Shown here piece after piece: positions 1-8,096 of a stretch of DNA of 64,000 nt (positions within the stretch are counted from its first letter, which is position 1; each line of letters opens with the position of its first letter). Source of the DNA: Acidimicrobiales bacterium (GTDB lineage: Bacteria > Actinomycetota > Acidimicrobiia > Acidimicrobiales > SZUA-35); the NCBI GenBank assembly GCA_028285495.1, contig JANQPB010000029.1, forward strand, positions 124,001 to 188,000, in the 5' to 3' direction. Below the pieces are notes generated by a model. The model searched no databases and was not told where the DNA came from. It saw only the letters and a list, made by a program, of their open reading frames with translations. Both the position numbers and the translations under genes were made by a program.

Positions 1-1
1 G

Positions 2-328
2 GTCGGCGACCGGGGGGCCAAGCTCTCGCTCGGCCAGCAGCAGCGCCTGGCCATCGCCCGGGCGTTCCTCAAGGACGCGCCGATCCTGCTGCTCGACGAG
101 CCGACCTCCGCCCTCGACCTCGGCACGGAGCAGGACCTGCTCGGCGAGCTGGAGGCCCTCATGGCGGGGCGGACGGTCGTGGTGGTGGCCCACCGGCTGT
201 CGACGATCCGCTCGGTCGACCGGATCTACGTGCTCGACGGCGGGCGGGTGATCGAGGTCGGCGCCCACGACGAGCTCCTGGCCGGCGGTGGTGCCTACCA
301 GCGCCTCTACGAGAGCCAGTTCGCGTAG
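2..328 (+). CDS. ABC exporter ATP-binding domain, 3' end only (partial)
   Basis: Only the last 108 codons are in the window; the gene begins upstream. The fragment has the ABC signature LSLGQ, then Walker B ILLLDEPTSALD with its D-loop, and the H-loop histidine in VVAHRLSTI. The ending GGAYQRLYESQFA is typical of the C-terminal nucleotide-binding domain of fused membrane/ATPase exporters (MsbA/MDR type), where ATP hydrolysis drives export. The substrate cannot be told from this piece. It is followed after 41 nt by an SDR gene on the same strand that appears to have its own promoter. Confident about the domain; the exporter type is inferred from the C-terminal style. Confidence 0.9.
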   Translation, partial: VGDRGAKLSLGQQQRLAIARAFLKDAPILLLDEPTSALDLGTEQDLLGELEALMAGRTVVVVAHRLSTIRSVDRIYVLDGGRVIEVGAHDELLAGGGAYQRLYESQFA

Positions 329-357
329 TCGTCTACCCGGTCACGCCGGCCGCTCAC

Positions 358-363
358 TAGGGT
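358..363 (+). promoter_or_regulatory. Leaderless -10 element TAGGGT for the SDR gene
   Basis: TAGGGT matches the actinobacterial -10 consensus TAnnnT and lies 6 nt before the ATG at 370, so transcription would begin at or next to the start codon. The same arrangement recurs at many genes in this window. No clear -35 hexamer. Confidence 0.5.
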
Positions 364-369
364 GCGGCG

Positions 370-1194
370 ATGACTGAGCAGACGAGTGGAGATGGCGACG
401 GCCGGTCGAGCGACGTGCATCGGGTCGACGGGCGGATCGCCGTGGTCACCGGGGCCAGCCGTGGGATCGGGGAGTCGACGGCCAGGGCCCTCGACCGGGC
501 CGGGGCCCGGGTGGTGCTGAGCGGCCGGACCGTCGACGACCTCGAACGGGTGGCCGCCGACCTGACCAACGACCCGGTGATCCTGCCGGCCGACCTGGCC
601 GAGTCGGGGGCCGGGACCGAGCTGGCCGAGCGGGCGCTCGCCGCCGTCGGCGGGGTCGACATCCTGGTCAACAACGCCGGCATCCCGATGCGGCGGACCC
701 CGGACCAGCTGACCGAGGACGACCTCGACCTCGTGTTCGCCATCAACGTCCGCAGCCTCCTCATGCTGACGCTCGGGCTCGGGCCGTCGCTGATCGAGCG
801 GCGCAACGGATCGGTGATCAACATCTCCTCGATCGCCGGCCTCCGCGGCCCGATCGGTCGGGTCGCCTACGCCGGGACCAAGGCTGCGGTCGACGGCATG
901 ACCAGGGCCCTGGCCGCCGACTGGGGGCCACAGGGGGTGCGGGTCAACTCGATCTGCCCCGGCCTGATCGCCACGGCGATCTGGGAGGAGAGCCGCCGCA
1001 CCGTGCCCGGTCTGAGCGAGAGCCTGGCCGAGCAGATCCCGTTGAAGCGCTGGGGCCACGGCGACGACATCGCCGACGTGGCCCTGTTCCTGGCCTCCGA
1101 CGCCAGCCGCTACCTCACCGGCGAGACGATCGCCGTCGACGGAGGGCTGACCAGGCTGTCGACCGAGACCGTCCGTCTGCCCGAGCACGGCTAG
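370..1194 (+). CDS. SDR family NAD(P)-dependent oxidoreductase
   Basis: A 274-residue short-chain dehydrogenase/reductase, the classical length plus a roughly 20-residue N-terminal tail. Visible motifs are the dinucleotide-binding GASRGIGE (28-35), NNAG, the serine in ISSIAG and the catalytic pair Tyr167/Lys171 in YAGTK. C-terminal FLASDASRYLTGETIAVDGG is typical of FabG-like 3-oxoacyl or sugar-alcohol dehydrogenases. It should reduce a ketone or oxidise a secondary alcohol with NAD(P)H in the cytosol; the substrate is unknown. The ATG at 370 is chosen because a -10 element lies 6 nt upstream. It converges on the AtuA-family gene, with a 59-nt gap. Confident on family, not on substrate. Confidence 0.88.
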   Translation: MTEQTSGDGDGRSSDVHRVDGRIAVVTGASRGIGESTARALDRAGARVVLSGRTVDDLERVAADLTNDPVILPADLAESGAGTELAERALAAVGGVDILVNNAGIPMRRTPDQLTEDDLDLVFAINVRSLLMLTLGLGPSLIERRNGSVINISSIAGLRGPIGRVAYAGTKAAVDGMTRALAADWGPQGVRVNSICPGLIATAIWEESRRTVPGLSESLAEQIPLKRWGHGDDIADVALFLASDASRYLTGETIAVDGGLTRLSTETVRLPEHG

Positions 1195-1253
1195 CGGCCC
1201 GACCGCGAACCTCTGCCCCCGTCTGCCCGGGGCCTGGCGCCTGGCGTGCCCGC

Positions 1254-3035
1254 TCAGTCGAGGACCACGTCGGGGATCTCGACCACCCGGGCCCGGAGCC
1301 ACTCGCCCAGGGCCTTGGCCTGGCCGTCCTGGCGGGTCGACGCCGCCACCCCCTCCTCCAGGAGCCCACGGACCACGAAGTTCAGCGACCGGATCGCGGG
1401 GTAGCGGTAGCGCTCGATCGCCAGATCGGCGGTCTCGGGCAACAGCTCTCGCAGGCGGTCGACGGTGAGCGTGGCTTCGAGCCACGCCCACCCCTCGTCG
1501 CTGCGGGCGTAGACACCGAGGTTGGCGTCGCCCCCCTTGTCGCCCGACCGGGTGCCGACGACCCGGCCGAGCGGGGCCGCCGTCGTCGACCCGCCCGGTG
1601 CGGCAGCCGGCGCCGCGACCTCGACGTCGACGGCCGGGCCGGTCGGGTTCACCGAGTCGACCTGCGTCGTCCTCCCGCCGACGTGCACGTACTGGGGCAC
1701 CAGCTCGGCCGGCACCGTCGCCGGTCGGTACACCCCGAACACCGACCCGGCGCCCGGCCCGCCGCTCAGGCCGTACAGCCCGGGGATGCTGGACAACCCG
1801 GTGTGGGTGAGGGCGTTGGAGAACGCCCGACCGACCTTGCGCTCGTCCCGGTCCTTGACCGTGAGTCGCCAGATCGCCGTCGCCTCCTCCTGCGAGCCCG
1901 GGTCGGGCTTGCCGGTCGGGATCACCCGGCTCGTCAGCGAGTCGAAGTCGTCCGGCCCGTAGGGGCACGAGTTCCAGAACGCCGCCTGGGCGAACCTGGC
2001 CTTCTCCTCGACGTCGAGACCGGTCAGGGCCAGGGTGATCGAGTTCCGGTAGCCGCCGACCTCGTTCATCGCCACCTTGAGCGTCTCGGGCGGGGCCTGG
2101 CCCCGCGTGCCCGAGACCCGCACTCGGTCGCGTGCGATCTGCTCGAGGGCGATCGTGTCGAACCGGGCCGTGACGTCGGGCCCGAGGTACTCGGGGCCGC
2201 CGATCTCGTAGAGGATCTGGCTGGTGACCGTCTCGACGTTGACCACCCCACCGGTGCCGTCGTGCTTGCCGATGACCGATGAGCCGTCGGCCGCGACCTC
2301 GGCCCACGGGAAACCGAACCGGGCGCCGCCCGACTCGTCGTCGTAGCCGTCGATCTCGTGGAAGAACGAGTAGTTGCCGCCGGTGGCCTGGCCGCTGCAC
2401 TCGATCACGTGGCCGGCCACGACGGCCCCGGCCAGCTGGTCCCAGTCGTCGCGGCCCCAGCCGTGGTGCCACGCCGCCGGCCCGCAGGTGACGGCGGCGT
2501 CGGTCACCCGGCCGGTGACGACGATGTCGGCGCCGGCGCTCAGCGCCTCGACGATGCCCCAGCACCCGAGATAGGCGTTGGCGGTCAGGTAGCGGTCGGT
2601 GTCGCCGAGGCCGACGTCGCCCGTCGCGGCCGGGTCGAACGGGAGGAGGTGACCGGACGCAGCCAGGTCGCCGACCCGGGGGAGGAGGTCGTCGCCGTCG
2701 ACCCAGGCCACCTTCGGGGCGAGGCCGAGCCGGTCGGCCACCTCCTCGATCGCCCTGGCGCAGCCGTCCGGGTCGAGCCCGCCGGCGTTCGAGACGACCT
2801 TGATGCCCCGATCGAGGCAGGTGCCCATGACCTCCTCCATCTGGTCGACGAACGTCCTGGCGAAGCCGCGGCCGGGGTTCTTGGCCTGGATCCGGCTGAG
2901 GATCAGCATCGTCAGCTCGGCCAGCCAGTCGCCGGTCAGGACGTCGATCGGCCCGCCATCGACCATCTCCCGGGCGCCGGACGGGCGGTCCCCGAAGAAG
3001 CCGGAGCAGTTGGCGATCCGGATCGGTTCGGTCAT
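1254..3035 (-). CDS. AtuA-family (DUF1446) acyclic terpene utilisation-like protein
   Basis: 593 residues, the usual full length for AtuA-type proteins with both parts present: an N-terminal DUF1446 domain (about 1-450, starting IRIANCSGFFGDR) and the C-terminal AtuA-like domain (about 488-593, containing GTRSGDKGGDANLGVY). AtuA is required for growth of Pseudomonas on citronellol and geraniol, but its reaction is not settled, so no enzyme activity is asserted. The ATG at 3035 follows a purine-rich AGGAAGCGAG. Upstream in-frame sequence to 3467 overlaps the divergent CoA-transferase and is not coding. The pairing with a CaiB-type CoA-transferase, SDR and thiolase suggests catabolism of a branched or terpenoid acid through CoA esters (inference). 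Confidence 0.88.
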   Translation of the reverse strand: MTEPIRIANCSGFFGDRPSGAREMVDGGPIDVLTGDWLAELTMLILSRIQAKNPGRGFARTFVDQMEEVMGTCLDRGIKVVSNAGGLDPDGCARAIEEVADRLGLAPKVAWVDGDDLLPRVGDLAASGHLLPFDPAATGDVGLGDTDRYLTANAYLGCWGIVEALSAGADIVVTGRVTDAAVTCGPAAWHHGWGRDDWDQLAGAVVAGHVIECSGQATGGNYSFFHEIDGYDDESGGARFGFPWAEVAADGSSVIGKHDGTGGVVNVETVTSQILYEIGGPEYLGPDVTARFDTIALEQIARDRVRVSGTRGQAPPETLKVAMNEVGGYRNSITLALTGLDVEEKARFAQAAFWNSCPYGPDDFDSLTSRVIPTGKPDPGSQEEATAIWRLTVKDRDERKVGRAFSNALTHTGLSSIPGLYGLSGGPGAGSVFGVYRPATVPAELVPQYVHVGGRTTQVDSVNPTGPAVDVEVAAPAAAPGGSTTAAPLGRVVGTRSGDKGGDANLGVYARSDEGWAWLEATLTVDRLRELLPETADLAIERYRYPAIRSLNFVVRGLLEEGVAASTRQDGQAKALGEWLRARVVEIPDVVLD

Positions 3036-3146
3036 GTTGATCTCGCTTCCTGCCCGGTCGGTGTCGGCGGCACCGCCTCGCTCACCGTCCGGACTGTAGG
3101 GCCCGCCCCGGGGGCGGTCACTTTCGGTCTGCCTCGTCTGGGCTGC

Positions 3147-3152
3147 CATACT
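3147..3152 (+). promoter_or_regulatory. Leaderless -10 element CATACT for the CoA-transferase
   Basis: CATACT lies 7 nt before the GTG at 3160. It differs from TAnnnT only in the first base and has the same spacing as the other leaderless promoters here. Confidence 0.35.
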
Positions 3153-3159
3153 GCTCGTC

Positions 3160-4380
3160 GTGGAGGCTGCCGTGAAGCCGTTGGATGGGATCAAGGTCGT
3201 CGAGTTGACCAGCTGGATGGCGGCGCCGAGCGCCGGGGCCATCCTGGCCGACCTCGGGGCCGACGTCATCAAGGTCGAACCACCCCGAGGGGACCCGATG
3301 CGGGGCCTGTCCCGACAGCCGAAGGTGGCCGACGGCGAACCGACGATCGACGCAGCATTCAACGTCGACAACCGGGGCAAACGGTCGATCGCCGTCGCCG
3401 TCGACCAGCCGGCCGGGGTCGACGTCGTGATGCGGCTGGTGGCCGACGCCGACGTCTTCCTCACCAACCTCCTGGCCCACCGCCAAGCCCGCTACGGGCT
3501 CGACCCGGAGTCGTTGCGGGCGGCCAACCCCCGTCTCGTACACGCCACGCTCACCGGCTACGGGCTCGACGGCCCCGAGGCGGCCCGACCGGGCTACGAC
3601 GTGACCGCCTTCTTCGGGCGGGGCGGCGTCACCCGCAGCATCACGCCGCCGGGTGGCTCACCGCCCCGTGCCCCGACCGCGCAGGGCGACCACACCACCG
3701 GCCTGGCCATGGTGGCCTCGATCCTGGCCGCCCTTCGCCTGGCCGACCGGACCGGCGAGCTGCAGGTCGTCGACGTCAGCCTGCTCGGCACCGCCCTGTG
3801 GTCGATGGCCACCGACATCGCCCCGTCGCTGATCGACCATCGCCCGCTGCGGGCCCGCGAGCGACGGGAGGAGTTGAGCCCCCTGGTCAACCGCTACCCC
3901 TGCGCCGACGACGGCTGGATCCTGGTCAACATGCCCGAGGCCCGCTACTGGCCACCGTTCTGCGAGGCCATCGGCGCCCCCGAGTGGGGCGCCGACCCCG
4001 AGTTCGACACACCGAAGAAGCGCTACGACCGGATGGGGGAGATCGTCGAGCGGATCGACGCCATCACCGTCACGAAGTCGGCGAAGGAATGGGGTGAGAT
4101 CTTCGACCGGGCCGGCCTGATCTGGGGCCCGATCCAGACCATCCCCGAGGTGGTCGACGACCCCCAGGCCCGAGCCATCGGGCTCTTCGTCGAGCAGGAC
4201 TATCCGGACGGCCGCGGCACGTTCGAGACCGTGGCCGTCCCGATCCGGATCGCCGGCGCAGACATCGGGCCACGGGGCACCGCGCCCGAGCTCGGCGCCG
4301 ACACCGACGCCGTGCTGGACGACCTCGGCCTCTCGGCCGACGAGATCGGCAAGCTCCGGGCCGACGGCGCCATCGGTTGA
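3160..4380 (+). CDS. CaiB/BaiF-type (class III) CoA-transferase
   Basis: 406 residues, full length for family III CoA-transferases, which move CoA between carboxylic acids through an aspartyl-CoA anhydride. The N-terminus LDGIKVVELTSWMAAPSAG and ADLGADVIKVEPP are the family hallmark. The probable catalytic aspartate is Asp177 in QGDHTTGL. The GTG at 3160 is favoured by a -10 element 7 nt upstream; a second in-frame GTG at 3172 would also fit the family's usual N-terminus. It is divergent from the AtuA-family gene across 124 nt, so the two may share control. Related enzymes include alpha-methylacyl-CoA racemase, but the family alone does not decide between racemase and transferase. Confidence 0.9.
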   Translation: MEAAVKPLDGIKVVELTSWMAAPSAGAILADLGADVIKVEPPRGDPMRGLSRQPKVADGEPTIDAAFNVDNRGKRSIAVAVDQPAGVDVVMRLVADADVFLTNLLAHRQARYGLDPESLRAANPRLVHATLTGYGLDGPEAARPGYDVTAFFGRGGVTRSITPPGGSPPRAPTAQGDHTTGLAMVASILAALRLADRTGELQVVDVSLLGTALWSMATDIAPSLIDHRPLRARERREELSPLVNRYPCADDGWILVNMPEARYWPPFCEAIGAPEWGADPEFDTPKKRYDRMGEIVERIDAITVTKSAKEWGEIFDRAGLIWGPIQTIPEVVDDPQARAIGLFVEQDYPDGRGTFETVAVPIRIAGADIGPRGTAPELGADTDAVLDDLGLSADEIGKLRADGAIG

Positions 4381-4470
4381 ACCGGCCCGACGTCGGGCGG
4401 CGCGTCCGAGCCGATCGCCGGCGCCTGCCGGCCGGGTGACCGACGTTCGCCGAGCGTGACCTCGGGCCCC

Positions 4471-4490
4471 GGTCCGCTGCGCCGCGGACC
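4471..4490. terminator. Hairpin between converging genes (GGTCCGC/GCGGACC)
   Basis: A perfect 7-bp stem GGTCCGC/GCGGACC with a 6-nt loop, one base before the stop of the DsbA-fold gene and between it and the CoA-transferase. There is no U-tract, as is common in actinobacteria. It is likely a bidirectional terminator. Confidence 0.45.
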
Positions 4491-4491
4491 C

Positions 4492-5277
4492 TCAGTCCGT
4501 GCCGGTGTCGGCCCCCTCCCGATCGGAGGCCAGGTGGCCTCGCCGGTGACCGCCCTGCCAGTCCTCCTGGGTCGGCGCGGCGCTGACCCCGCCGAGGATG
4601 TCGAGCTGGGGGACCTCGCGCAGGCTCCGCTTCATCTCGGCGAAGCCGGGGAAGGCGGCGAGGGTGGTCACCGCGTCCCACAGCCGCAACGCGTCGGCGT
4701 CGTCGGGGACCCGGGAGATGACCGGGCCGAAGAACGACAGCCCGTCTGGCGGCTGGAAGGTGATGATCGGCGTGCCGACGTCACGACCCGTCCGCGACAG
4801 GGCCAACTCGGTCTCGGCGTCGAGCAGCTCGTCCAACGACGTGTCGTCGAGGGCCTCGGCGTAGCCGGTCGGTAGCCCGGCCGACGTCAGCACCTCGGTG
4901 GCGTGCTCGGTCGTGCTGAGGTGGCTCCGCATGCCGGACCCCTTCGGCTTGTCCCAGTAGCTCTCGCCGTACGCGGTCACCAGCCTGCCGAGCGGCTCCC
5001 GCCCGAGGTCCTGGCGGATGGCGGCGGCCACCCGCAGCATGCGCAACCCGGCCGTGTGGCCCTGCTCGTACTCGGGTGGGAACTCGGTGGTGTAGTCCTT
5101 GTCCTTGTTGAGCAGCCGGAGGGAGATGAAGCGCCAGTCGACGGTGTAGTCGCTCTGGGCGACCACCTTCTCGATCCAGCGGGAGGTGATCCAGGCGAAG
5201 GGGCACACCGGATCCCAGAAGAACTCGATGTCGTAGCTCGGGTCGGATGCCGGCGGCAGGGTCGGGGTGTCGGCCAT
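4492..5277 (-). CDS. DsbA-fold oxidoreductase, mycothiol-dependent nitroreductase (Rv2466c)-like
   Basis: A 261-residue DsbA/thioredoxin-fold protein. The opening FFWDPVCPFAWITSRWI matches the mycobacterial Rv2466c type, where the motif is CPWC. Here Cys25 is kept but the second cysteine is Ala28 (CPFA). Rv2466c is a mycothiol-dependent reductase that activates some nitro prodrugs; a monothiol version could still form a mixed disulfide with mycothiol but could not use a dithiol cycle. The rest fits the family (cis-Pro segment GTPIITFQPP). It follows the thiolase on the same strand with a gap of only 8 nt, so the two are probably co-transcribed. Family confident; activity uncertain because of the missing cysteine. 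Confidence 0.82.
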   Translation of the reverse strand: MADTPTLPPASDPSYDIEFFWDPVCPFAWITSRWIEKVVAQSDYTVDWRFISLRLLNKDKDYTTEFPPEYEQGHTAGLRMLRVAAAIRQDLGREPLGRLVTAYGESYWDKPKGSGMRSHLSTTEHATEVLTSAGLPTGYAEALDDTSLDELLDAETELALSRTGRDVGTPIITFQPPDGLSFFGPVISRVPDDADALRLWDAVTTLAAFPGFAEMKRSLREVPQLDILGGVSAAPTQEDWQGGHRRGHLASDREGADTGTD

Positions 5278-5285
5278 GGCGGTCG

Positions 5286-6458
5286 TCAGCTCTCGACCCG
5301 CTCGATGATGGTGGCGTTGGCCATGCCGCCGCCCTCGCACATCACCTGCAGGCCGTAGCGTCCGTCGGTCCGCTCGAGCTCGTTGACCAGCGTGGCCATC
5401 AGCTTGGTCCCGGAGCAGCCGAGCGGGTGGCCGAGGGCGATGGCCCCGCCGTTCACGTTGACCTTGTCGAGGTCGGCGCCGAGCTCCTGCTCCCAGGCCA
5501 GTACCACCGAGGCGAAGGCCTCGTTGACCTCGAAGCGGTCGATGTCGTCGACCGTCAGGCCCGACTTGTCGAGGATCTTCTTGGTGGCCGGGATCGGACC
5601 CTTGAGCATCGTGACCGGGTCGGTGCCGGCCAGGGCGAACGAGTGGAACCGGGCCCGCGGTGTCAGCCCGAGCTCCGCCGCCTTCTCGGCGCTCATGATC
5701 AGCACGGCCGAGGCGCCGTCGGTGATCTGCGACGAGTTGCCGGCTGTGATCTTGCCGTCCTCGGCGAAGGCGGGCTTGAGGTTGGCCAGGGTCTCGACCG
5801 TGGTGCCGGGACGGATGCCCTCGTCGGTCGTCATCAGCTCGGTCGTGCCGTCGACGTCGACGGGCACCGGGACGATCTCCCGCTCGAAACGCCCCTCGCT
5901 GGTCGCCACCTCGGCCCGGCGCTGGCTCTCGGCCCCGAACCGGTCGAGGTCCCCACGGGACAGGCCGTACTCGTCGGCGATCATGTCGGCGCCGATGCCC
6001 TGCGGCGGCAGGCCGGTCTCGGCGTAGCGCTCCTGCATCGAACCGGGGAACGGGAGACCCATCTTGCCCTCGACGACCGAGGCCCCCATCGGCGTGCGGG
6101 TCATGACCTCGACGCCGGCGGCGATGACCACGTCGTAGGCGCCCGCCATCACGCCCTGTGCTGCGAAGTGCAGCGCCTGCTGGCTCGATCCGCACTGGCG
6201 GTCGACGGTGGTGGCCGGCACCGACTCGGGCCAGCCGGCGGCCAGGACGGCGTTGCGGCCGATGTTGAGCGACTGCTCGCCGACCTGCATGACGCAGCCC
6301 ATGATCACGTCGTCGACCAACTCGGGGTCGAGGCCGTTCCGCTCCTGGAGCGCCCGGAGGACGTGGGCGGCCAGATCGGCCGCATGCCACCCCGCGAGCT
6401 TGCCGTTTCGCTTGCCGCCGGGCGTCCGGACGGCGTCGATGATGACCGCTTCTGCCAT
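5286..6458 (-). CDS. Acetyl-CoA C-acetyltransferase (thiolase)
   Basis: 390 residues, standard thiolase length. It opens AEAVIIDAVRTPGGKRNGKL. The acyl-accepting cysteine is Cys89 (VDRQCGSSQQ), and the His/Cys pair sits near His344 (GHPLGCSG) and Cys374 (VMCEGGGMA). It should catalyse reversible cleavage of 3-ketoacyl-CoA to acetyl-CoA and a shortened acyl-CoA in the cytosol. The ATG at 6458 is favoured over upstream in-frame codons because a TATGGT element lies 6 nt before it and family members start exactly there. It is the first gene of a two-gene unit with the DsbA-fold protein. Chain-length specificity cannot be read from sequence. Confidence 0.93.
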   Translation of the reverse strand: MAEAVIIDAVRTPGGKRNGKLAGWHAADLAAHVLRALQERNGLDPELVDDVIMGCVMQVGEQSLNIGRNAVLAAGWPESVPATTVDRQCGSSQQALHFAAQGVMAGAYDVVIAAGVEVMTRTPMGASVVEGKMGLPFPGSMQERYAETGLPPQGIGADMIADEYGLSRGDLDRFGAESQRRAEVATSEGRFEREIVPVPVDVDGTTELMTTDEGIRPGTTVETLANLKPAFAEDGKITAGNSSQITDGASAVLIMSAEKAAELGLTPRARFHSFALAGTDPVTMLKGPIPATKKILDKSGLTVDDIDRFEVNEAFASVVLAWEQELGADLDKVNVNGGAIALGHPLGCSGTKLMATLVNELERTDGRYGLQVMCEGGGMANATIIERVES

Positions 6459-6464
6459 CCCGTC

Positions 6465-6470
6465 ACCATA
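6465..6470 (-). promoter_or_regulatory. Leaderless -10 element TATGGT for the thiolase
   Basis: On the minus strand TATGGT is followed by 6 nt and then the thiolase ATG. It supports the start at 6458. Confidence 0.5.
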
Positions 6471-6537
6471 GAGGGTCGGTCGGGCGGGCGGCCCATTCGT
6501 CGCCGCCCCGCCACCGCACGGCGGGACGGGCGGTCGG

Positions 6538-7500
6538 CTACTCGTCGGCTCGTCCGCCGGGGCCACCGAGCTGGCGCAGATCGTCCTTGTCGACGCCGGT
6601 GTCGTCGATCGGTGAATCGCCGCCGGTGCCGCCGGTCCCGGTCCCCCCGGTCGGCGTTCCGGCGACCTCGACGATGCCGCAGGCCGGGCAGTCGAGCGAC
6701 AGGGTCCCCCGACCGCCGGCGGCGATGGCGACCACGGTGACCTGCTGGCCCGGCTGGAGACCGGCGACGTGGCGGTCGTAGGCCTGGTCGCTCGAGGTGA
6801 AGCCGGAGGAGGTCCGGATCATCTGGCCGTCGACCTTGATCCACGAGCCGCCATCACAGCTGATCTCGCCGATCGAACGGATCTGACCGCCGGGGGCCAT
6901 GACCAGGTGGCTGGCACAGTCGGTGAAGACCTCGGTGAGCTCGCCGGCGATCGTCCGGATCGTGTCGTCGGTCGGGATCAACGACACGACGGTCGATGCG
7001 GTTGTCGGCGACGACGTGTCCTCGGTGGCCGGCGGGGTGGCCACCGTCGTCTCGGTCGAGGCCGTCGTCTCGGACGGGCCGGCGCCGTCGGCTCCGCCGG
7101 AAGCCGCGTCGGACGACGGGGACTCGCCGGCGGCGCCGTCCTGGCCGCCGGTCACGACCAGCGTGGTGGTGGGCGTGTCGTCGGCCTCGGCTCCGCCGTC
7201 GGCCCCCGTGTCGTCGACCGTGGCGGCCTCGATGGTCTCGACACCGGACGAGCGCCCACCGCTCGACAGGTAGACGGCGGCCGAGGTCGCGCCGATGACC
7301 ACCAATGCGGCGGCGACGGCCAGGGCGCGACCCCGACCAGATCCGGTCGACCGGCGCTGCGCGAGCGAGACGGGGCGCGCTGCGGCCCGCAGGTCGAGTG
7401 CGGGGGGGTCGAGCCGCTCGAGCTGGCGGAACCGTTCGGCCACCTCGGGATCGAACGGCTCGTCACCCATGGGCCGTGAGGCGTCTTCGGCGGTGGTCAT
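6538..7500 (-). CDS. Single-pass membrane protein coupled to an ECF sigma factor (putative anti-sigma or sensor)
   Basis: 320 residues, not closely recognised. A charged cytosolic head (about 1-55) is followed by one transmembrane segment near 59-78, a low-complexity Thr/Ser/Gly/Asp stretch (about 85-185), and an exported domain with several cysteines (DCASH, ISCDGG, CPACG) that could form disulfides. The tail is Gly/Thr-rich. Its ATG overlaps the stop of the upstream sigma factor in an ATGA (7497-7500), so the two are translationally coupled. That context, an ECF sigma factor followed by a single-pass protein, is the usual setting of an anti-sigma factor, but no HXXXCXXC zinc anti-sigma motif is visible. 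Role inferred from context only. Confidence 0.75.
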   Translation of the reverse strand: MTTAEDASRPMGDEPFDPEVAERFRQLERLDPPALDLRAAARPVSLAQRRSTGSGRGRALAVAAALVVIGATSAAVYLSSGGRSSGVETIEAATVDDTGADGGAEADDTPTTTLVVTGGQDGAAGESPSSDAASGGADGAGPSETTASTETTVATPPATEDTSSPTTASTVVSLIPTDDTIRTIAGELTEVFTDCASHLVMAPGGQIRSIGEISCDGGSWIKVDGQMIRTSSGFTSSDQAYDRHVAGLQPGQQVTVVAIAAGGRGTLSLDCPACGIVEVAGTPTGGTGTGGTGGDSPIDDTGVDKDDLRQLGGPGGRADE

Positions 7501-7964
7501 CGCTCCATCCTTTCTCGAAGCTGGGCGTGGGCCCGGTGCAGCTGGACCCGGATCGTGCCGGCCGAGGTGTCGAGAACCTCGGCGATCTCGGCCGGTCGGA
7601 GTCCGCCGGCGTAGCGGAGCACGACCGCGGCCCGCTGCTGCTCGGACAGCTCACCGAGCAGTGACAGGAACTCGACCAGCGGGACGTCGAGTTGCGAGGT
7701 CTCGCCGGGCGGGGGGACCTGCCGGCCACGATCGGCCAGCAGCCCGGCGGCGATTCGGAACGCGGCCCGCCAGATCCAGGCCCGCGGGTTCTGGAGATCG
7801 TCGCCCCGGGCCAGGGCCTGGCTGTAGGCCTCGGCCTCGGCCTCGGCGGCGACGTCGGCATCGCCGCAGAACCCGACCAGCGACCGCCACAGGCGGGCGT
7901 GATCGGTCCGGTAGACCTCTTCGACCGGGTCCATGTCGACCGGATGTGTGGCCATGGTCTGCAT
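7497..7964 (-). CDS. ECF RNA polymerase sigma factor (sigma-70 family)
   Basis: 155 residues, at the short end for ECF sigma factors. Region 2 is represented by EEVYRTDHARLWRSLVGF and NPRAWIWRAAFRIA. Region 4 is LSEQQRAAVVLRYAGGLRPAEIAEVLDTSAGTIRVQLHRAHAQLRE split across a clear helix-turn-helix. It should direct RNA polymerase to a small regulon. The acidic stretch AEAEAEAY replaces the usual EDxxQE motif of region 2.2, so core binding may be atypical. Starts at 7964 or 7955 are both possible. It is coupled by ATGA overlap to a single-pass membrane protein that may control it. Confidence 0.85.
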   Translation of the reverse strand: MQTMATHPVDMDPVEEVYRTDHARLWRSLVGFCGDADVAAEAEAEAYSQALARGDDLQNPRAWIWRAAFRIAAGLLADRGRQVPPPGETSQLDVPLVEFLSLLGELSEQQRAAVVLRYAGGLRPAEIAEVLDTSAGTIRVQLHRAHAQLRERMER

Positions 7965-8096
7965 TCCGGAGTACTAGGGTCTCGACGTGGCCCGAACGTT
8001 AACGCACGGCGCCACATTCCCGTCGGCGGTCCGACCGCGTCGACGCCAGCGGCGCCGATGGCGTCGGGCCCCGCCGTCCGGTCCGGCCGCAGACGG

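Noticed and set aside
307..2565. A 752-codon open frame on the minus strand across the SDR and AtuA-family genes
   Set aside because: Its product is Arg/Gly/Pro-rich with no family motif and it is a high-GC shadow of two well-supported genes.
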